A stretch of 10,541 nucleotides of DNA from an uncultured Eubacteriales bacterium (lineage in GTDB: Bacteria; Bacillota; Clostridia; Christensenellales; Borkfalkiaceae). Positions 6,805 to 10,541 of this stretch are shown in pieces; position 1 is the stretch's first letter; each line of letters starts with the position of its first letter. The position numbers and the translations under genes were made by a program. The notes beneath the pieces were generated by a model. That model saw nothing but the letters and a program-made list of their open reading frames with translations. It had not been told where the DNA came from and ran no database searches. Where the stretch lies: positions 1 to 10,541 of the forward strand of contig URHP01000055.1 of the NCBI GenBank assembly GCA_900547645.1. The letters run 5' to 3'.

Positions 6805-6816
6805 ACGGGCGCGGCG
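6784..6816 (-). terminator. Rho-independent terminator after glpK
   Basis: A perfect 13-bp GC-rich inverted repeat (6788-6800 with 6804-6816) has a 3-nt loop. On the minus strand it is followed by TTTTGAT, a short T4 tract. It begins 18 nt after the glpK stop. The stem is very stable, but the short U-tract suggests leaky termination. Its tail abuts the -10 box of the next operon. Confidence 0.85.
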
Positions 6817-6834
6817 CATTTTATCCGCAGAAAT

Positions 6835-8304
6835 TCACTTCATGCGCGCACGGCGCACGGCGTCACAGTATGCCGCATACTCAGCCTCCCGCCGCTGCCG
6901 GAGCGCGGGATCGGGCGTAAAAACCTGTCCCGCGCGGCGAAATGCAGGCAAAGACGCCTCGTCCGTCAAGCCGAGCGCCAATGCGCACAGCATGGCGGCG
7001 CCCAACGCAGTACTCTCACGTTCGGCAGGCCTGTCCACTGCAACGCCCAACAGGTCCGCCTGATACTGCATGAGAAAGCGATTGGCGGAAGCCCCGCCGT
7101 CACAGCGCACCGAACTCAAAGGAACGCCGTCCGCGCGGATGCAGTCGGTGAGTTCGCGCGCTTCGAAGGCAATGCTCTCAAGCACGGCACGCACGAGATG
7201 CGCGCGCGTCGTCCCGCGCGTGATCCCTGCAAAGAGGGCGCGGGCGTCGGGATCCCAATGGGGCGCGCCCAGCCCCGTGAACGCGGGCACAAAACTGACG
7301 CCGCCCGCATCCTCCACACTCTGTGCGATCTGCTCGCTCTCTGCGGCGGAAGAGATCAGCCCGAGACCGTCGCGCAGCCACTGGATGCCGCTGCCCGCAT
7401 GAAATGCGCTCCCTTCCAGCGCATAGGCGGTCCTGCCGCCCATTGTATAGCCGACCGTCGTCAGAAGCCCGCTCTTCGAAGAGACGCAGGTTTCGCCCGT
7501 ATTGAAGAGCAGGAACAGCCCCGTTCCGTAAGTGATCTTTCCCGCTCCCGCAAAAAAACAGCCCTGCCCGATGAGCGCCGACTGCTGATCGCCCGCCGTT
7601 CCCGCAAGCGGCAAAACCGTGTCCCGCAGCGGCATTTCGCCCATGCGAGCATCACATGCGCGGACTTCCGGCAGAATTTCGCGCGGGATGGAAAAGCGTT
7701 CCAGAAGCGTCTCGTCCCAATCGAGCGTGCGGATATTGAACAGCATCGTGCGCGAAGCGTTGGTCACGTCGGTGACGAACGATCTTCCGTCCGTAAACTT
7801 GTAGATCAGCCAGCTGTCCACCGTGCCCGCACACAGCCTGCCGCGGGAGAGAAGCGCCCGCGCTGCGGGGATATGGTCGAGATCCCAGCGGATCTTGCTC
7901 GCCGAAAAATAGGCGTCGGGAACCAGTCCCGTGCGCTCCCGGACGAGCGCCTTGGTCTTTGCGTCCAGCGCGGAGCACCATCCGGCAGTGCGGCGGCACT
8001 GCCAGCCGATCGCCGGGCATACGGGATCGCCCGTCTGCCTGTCCCACAGGACGGTCGTCTCGCGCTGATTGGTAAAACCAACGCCCGCAACCGTTTTTTC
8101 GCCTGCGAAGCGCATGCAGTCGTTGAGCACATACGCCGCTTTGAAATAAATTTCCTCGGCGTCCTGCTCCACCCAGCCGGGACGAGGAAAACTCTGCCCC
8201 ACCTCCTGCTGCGCGCCATAGACGAACTTCTTCTCGTTCAGATCGTACACGAACGCGCGCACGCTTGTTGTCCCCGCGTCCAGTGCAATGACATATTTCA
8301 CCAT
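6835..8304 (-). CDS. glpK: Glycerol kinase
   Basis: FGGY-family carbohydrate kinase that phosphorylates glycerol to sn-glycerol-3-phosphate with ATP, for catabolism or lipid synthesis. 489 residues, normal for GlpK (about 495-500). Motifs in order: ALDAGTTSVR (8-16); GFTNQRETT with glycerol-binding Arg81 and Glu82; Tyr132 in PDAYFSASK; AGTAGDQQSALIGQ with catalytic Asp239 and Gln240; TYGTGLFLL; and the C-terminal RCDGGASANRFLMQ nucleotide-binding block. The loop that carries the HPr-phosphorylated histidine in enterococcal and bacilliar GlpK (YHFYG context) is shortened here to RMGEMPLRDTVLPLAG with no histidine, so direct PTS control looks unlikely. A GAGGGG site lies 3 nt before the ATG. 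No glpF or glpD neighbour is in the window. Flanking terminators at both ends mark it as probably monocistronic, though I see no confident promoter in the short upstream gap. Confidence 0.96.
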   Translation of the reverse strand: MVKYVIALDAGTTSVRAFVYDLNEKKFVYGAQQEVGQSFPRPGWVEQDAEEIYFKAAYVLNDCMRFAGEKTVAGVGFTNQRETTVLWDRQTGDPVCPAIGWQCRRTAGWCSALDAKTKALVRERTGLVPDAYFSASKIRWDLDHIPAARALLSRGRLCAGTVDSWLIYKFTDGRSFVTDVTNASRTMLFNIRTLDWDETLLERFSIPREILPEVRACDARMGEMPLRDTVLPLAGTAGDQQSALIGQGCFFAGAGKITYGTGLFLLFNTGETCVSSKSGLLTTVGYTMGGRTAYALEGSAFHAGSGIQWLRDGLGLISSAAESEQIAQSVEDAGGVSFVPAFTGLGAPHWDPDARALFAGITRGTTRAHLVRAVLESIAFEARELTDCIRADGVPLSSVRCDGGASANRFLMQYQADLLGVAVDRPAERESTALGAAMLCALALGLTDEASLPAFRRAGQVFTPDPALRQRREAEYAAYCDAVRRARMK

Positions 8305-8339
8305 GTTCCCCTCAAATCCGCTTATGATTGCTTTTTAAC

Positions 8340-8362
8340 AAAAAACGCCCCGCACAGGGCGT
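8340..8362 (-). terminator. Rho-independent terminator after the macrodomain gene
   Basis: On the minus strand ACGCCC (8362-8357) pairs with GGGCGT (8350-8345) around a 6-nt loop and is followed by a run of T (8345-8340). The stem begins within the macrodomain stop codon. It separates that gene from glpK, whose ATG lies about 36 nt further on. Confidence 0.8.
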
Positions 8363-9198
8363 CAAACGTGCCGAAGGATATTCTGATAGACGGCGGTATC
8401 CTCGTCAAGATAGGTGTTGAAAATGATATGCATCCTGACGTCGGCATGGCGCATCTTCCAGCGCAGCACCGCTCCGACGGCGATCTCTGCGGCTTCGGCA
8501 TGCGGAAAACTGAAAACCCCCGTTGCCACACAGCAGAACGCGACGGAGGAAAGCCCCGCCTCTGCGGCGACGTCCAGACAGGAAGTATAGCAGGAACGCA
8601 GCATGGCGCGGTCCTGTTTGGTGACCTCCCGCCGCACCATCGGTCCCACCGTGTGCAGGACGTAACGGCTGGGCAGATTGTAGGCGCGCGTCAGCTTGCA
8701 GTCGCCGCAGTCTTCCTCATGTCCCTGCGCGGCAATGAGCTTGGCGCAGTCGTCGCGGAGCTGCATGCCCGCCGCGGAATGGATAACATTGTCGATGCAG
8801 TTATGGTTGGGAAGAAAACAGCCCAAAAGCCCCTTGTTGGCGGCGTTGACGATCCCGTCCGTTGCAAGACGGCGGATATCCCCCTGCCAGAGGGATATGC
8901 CGTCGTCCGCAGGGATCTCTTCGGGCGCGACAATGCCGCGTTCTACCGACTCTGTCCAGAAAAGTCTGTCCTGCAGGCGGATAATATCCTGCGGAACGGG
9001 ATGCGCGGGGCGCTCATTCATGTAGCCGCGCACAAGCGCGCGCTTTTTTTCGGGCGTCGCGCTGAACGCCGCGATCATCCCGCGTTCGCGGAGCAGCCAC
9101 TTTAAAAGCGCATCCGTCGCCGCCGTCCGTTCCTCCGCAGAGAGAAGCTCCGGGCGCGGATAGGGCGCAAGATCGATGACGCCTTCGGCGCGGTTCAC
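8362..9198 (-). CDS. Zinc-dependent macrodomain protein-ADP-ribose hydrolase
   Basis: Removes ADP-ribose from modified proteins. The 278-residue product has a ~95-residue helical N-terminal region followed by a macrodomain (about 100-278). Signatures of the zinc-macro class are LWQGDIRRLATDGIVNAAN (103-121, ADP-ribose-binding Asn residues), GCFLPNHNCIDNVIH with the C-x4-H-x-C ligand set Cys127, His132 and Cys134, AAGMQL, YNLPSRYVLHTVGP (173-186) and CVATGVFSFP (223-232, the phosphate-binding loop). The start is GTG at 9198, overlapping the hydratase stop by 4 nt (GTGA), with AAGGAG (9207-9212) 8 nt upstream. In pathogens this class sits with SirTM, LplA and GcvH-like genes; none is visible here. 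Coupling to an Fe-S hydratase is unusual. Length and motif content fit the annotated family. Confidence 0.93.
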   Translation of the reverse strand: MNRAEGVIDLAPYPRPELLSAEERTAATDALLKWLLRERGMIAAFSATPEKKRALVRGYMNERPAHPVPQDIIRLQDRLFWTESVERGIVAPEEIPADDGISLWQGDIRRLATDGIVNAANKGLLGCFLPNHNCIDNVIHSAAGMQLRDDCAKLIAAQGHEEDCGDCKLTRAYNLPSRYVLHTVGPMVRREVTKQDRAMLRSCYTSCLDVAAEAGLSSVAFCCVATGVFSFPHAEAAEIAVGAVLRWKMRHADVRMHIIFNTYLDEDTAVYQNILRHV

Positions 9199-10508
9199 TT
9201 CGAAAGCTCCTTGTTGTAGTTGATCAGACAGCCCGCAAGCAGGATCTTGCGCTCCTCGCCCGTCAGCGCGCCCGTCTCCAGAACGATATCGCGCGTCTTG
9301 CCGCCCGAGATGACGGTTGCCACGAACCGCTCCTCGCCCGAGGCGATGCCCTCCGCGATATTCGCAATATAGACGTAATCGCCCACCGAAAGCCCTGCCT
9401 GCTTACAGGTGAAGGGAAGCATGCCCCAGTTGATGAGGTTGGAGCGGTAGCGCTTCGTTGCATACTCGTTGGCGATGTTTGCCCAGCCGCCTAATACCTT
9501 CTGGCAGGAAGCTGCCTGCTCACGCGCAGAGCCGTCGCCCGGTTTTACAGCGAAGATGGTGGATCCGACACCGACGTTTGTCTTGTCGATATCCGGGTAC
9601 TGGGTATGGATGGCTGCGAAGACCGGTTTCAGTTCCGGAAGTGCCTCTGCCGGGCAGTTTCCTTCCTGGATGGCTTTCTCTGCGACCTGTACTTCTTTTG
9701 CACGTCCCACGTAAGCCGGATCTTTTCTTGACAGGGTGAACTCTGCCAGTCCGAGCGGGTTGGAACGGAAGGAAGAAGTCTCGCCGGATGGAATCAGCTC
9801 GTCGGTTGTCGTAACCGGATCGTGGATCTCGGAAACAACCTTCAGAATCAGGTTCTCGGCAAGCTGCGGCATAGCCGGCCAGTCTTTGATGTTCGGTCCG
9901 AACTGGATTTCTACAGACGGATCTGCCACACCCTTGCTGTCGAAGACACGGTTCTCGTAAATCTTCTTATCGAAGTGGTATGCCGGTTTCGTGTATGTTC
10001 CGGTGAACTCGTCTGCTGCGGTCAGGAATCCCTTGTTTGCTGCGGTTGCTGCAATGGAACGTGCATCCATCAGGGCAACGGAAGAAATCTGGCCGTTCTG
10101 GATCTTGGATCCCTCGCGGTTCGGGAAGTTTCTGGTCGTATGACGGATACTGAATGCATTATTTGCAGGAGTATCCCCTGCACCAAAGCAAGGTCCGCAA
10201 AAAGCAGTCTTCACAACAGCTCCCGTTTCAAGAAGTCCTGCCAGAACGCCATTCTTAGCCAGTTCCATATAAATCGGAGTACTTGCCGGATATACACTCA
10301 ATGTGAAGGCATCTGCACCAATGCTCTTGCCTTTAAGGATATCAGCTGCTGCACAGATATTTTCAAATCCACCACCTGCACATCCTGCAATAATACCTTG
10401 ATCTACATAAAGTTTGCCATTACGCACTTTATTCTTAAGCTTAAAATCAACTTGACCATCCAAAGATACCAATGCTTTCTTCTCGCAGTCATCCAAAATA
10501 TCCATCAT
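9195..10508 (-). CDS. Aconitase-superfamily hydratase, C-terminal half (N-terminal part missing, split or chimeric)
   Basis: 437 residues match the C-terminal ~57% of the YbhJ-like 'hydratase' branch of the aconitase family (usually about 750-760 residues). These enzymes use a [4Fe-4S] cluster to interconvert hydroxy acids; the substrate of this branch is uncertain. All three cluster-cysteine positions are present: Cys43 (AGCAGGGFENIC) and Cys104/Cys107 (FCGPCFGAG). The swivel domain shows GDGSAREQA (325-332, active-site Ser and Arg) and KRYRSNLINWGMLPF. The N-terminal domain with the GSDSHT-type motif is absent. Translation could start at either ATG of a tandem pair (10508 or 10505), with AGGAG at 10516-10512. 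An in-frame TAA directly precedes them. G+C falls from about 65% near 9250 to 35% near 10450 within this gene. It may be a genuine split subunit, a remnant, or an assembly chimera. Confidence 0.75.
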   Translation of the reverse strand: MMDILDDCEKKALVSLDGQVDFKLKNKVRNGKLYVDQGIIAGCAGGGFENICAAADILKGKSIGADAFTLSVYPASTPIYMELAKNGVLAGLLETGAVVKTAFCGPCFGAGDTPANNAFSIRHTTRNFPNREGSKIQNGQISSVALMDARSIAATAANKGFLTAADEFTGTYTKPAYHFDKKIYENRVFDSKGVADPSVEIQFGPNIKDWPAMPQLAENLILKVVSEIHDPVTTTDELIPSGETSSFRSNPLGLAEFTLSRKDPAYVGRAKEVQVAEKAIQEGNCPAEALPELKPVFAAIHTQYPDIDKTNVGVGSTIFAVKPGDGSAREQAASCQKVLGGWANIANEYATKRYRSNLINWGMLPFTCKQAGLSVGDYVYIANIAEGIASGEERFVATVISGGKTRDIVLETGALTGEERKILLAGCLINYNKELSK

Positions 10509-10541
10509 TTACTCCTTTCCACCAGAGAGAACAGCAATGCC
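10509..10541 (-). other. Last codons of an unidentified upstream reading frame, with Shine-Dalgarno
   Basis: Read on the minus strand the window edge gives GIAVLSGGKE followed by TAA, immediately before the hydratase ATG. The peptide does not resemble the sequence expected just before this point in full-length hydratases, and I do not recognise it. GGAAAGGAG (10520-10512) overlaps these codons and is a strong ribosome-binding site for the downstream ATG pair. Too short to call a gene. Confidence 0.3.

Noticed and set aside
8305..8340. A promoter for glpK in the gap after the macrodomain terminator
   Set aside because: TTGTTA and CATAAG-like boxes occur but their spacing is wrong (about 8 nt), so I did not annotate a promoter.
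4651..9105. A 1484-codon open frame on the plus strand
   Set aside because: It runs antisense to glmM, the acetyltransferase, glpK and the macrodomain gene, whose start codons all share one phase. GC-rich codon bias makes TTA, CTA and TCA codons rare, which removes stops from this antisense frame. The translation is low-complexity, rich in Arg, Ala, Pro and His, with no family motifs.

Overview
The window looks like a metagenomic contig from a GC-rich (roughly 60% G+C) member of the Clostridia. This rests on the Bacillota-type Mini-RNase III, strong Shine-Dalgarno sites, extended -10 promoters and rho-independent terminators; I cannot name a genus. The first 48 bases are not genomic. They are an Illumina i5/Nextera read-1 adapter joined to a truncated gene, so the left edge is a sequencing artefact. 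The right end (about 9480-10541) drifts to a different base composition inside one conserved gene, which raises the possibility of a chimeric assembly.

Layout, left to right. (1) 49-932, minus strand: mrnC (Mini-ribonuclease III) followed by the start of a TrmH/RlmB-type 23S rRNA 2'-O-methyltransferase, overlapping by 4 nt. This is an rRNA maturation and modification pair. (2) 933-1068: a divergent promoter region. (3) 1069-2584, plus strand: an aldo/keto reductase and a small nitroreductase-family flavoprotein, 16 nt apart, forming a redox operon that ends in a bidirectional terminator at about 2607-2635. (4) 2639-6768, minus strand: a three-gene amino-sugar operon transcribed as a GlmU-type N-acetyltransferase, glmM, then glmS. 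It carries fructose-6-P through GlcN-6-P and GlcN-1-P to GlcNAc-1-P for peptidoglycan precursor synthesis. The first protein lacks a recognisable uridylyltransferase domain, so UDP-GlcNAc formation must be completed by another enzyme. (5) 6835-8304, minus strand: glpK (glycerol kinase) with a strong hairpin behind it. (6) 8362-10508, minus strand: the C-terminal half of an aconitase-superfamily hydratase overlapping by 4 nt a zinc-type macrodomain (protein ADP-ribose hydrolase) gene, which ends in its own terminator.

Most of this is housekeeping metabolism. The points worth a second look are two promoters whose -10 boxes sit only 7 nt from the start codon (probable leaderless mRNAs for mrnC and the glm operon), the acetyltransferase-only GlmU, the macrodomain hydrolase outside its usual SirTM/lipoylation neighbourhood, and the truncated, compositionally mosaic hydratase. 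I found no CRISPR array, tRNA, rRNA, insertion sequence or obvious defence system.
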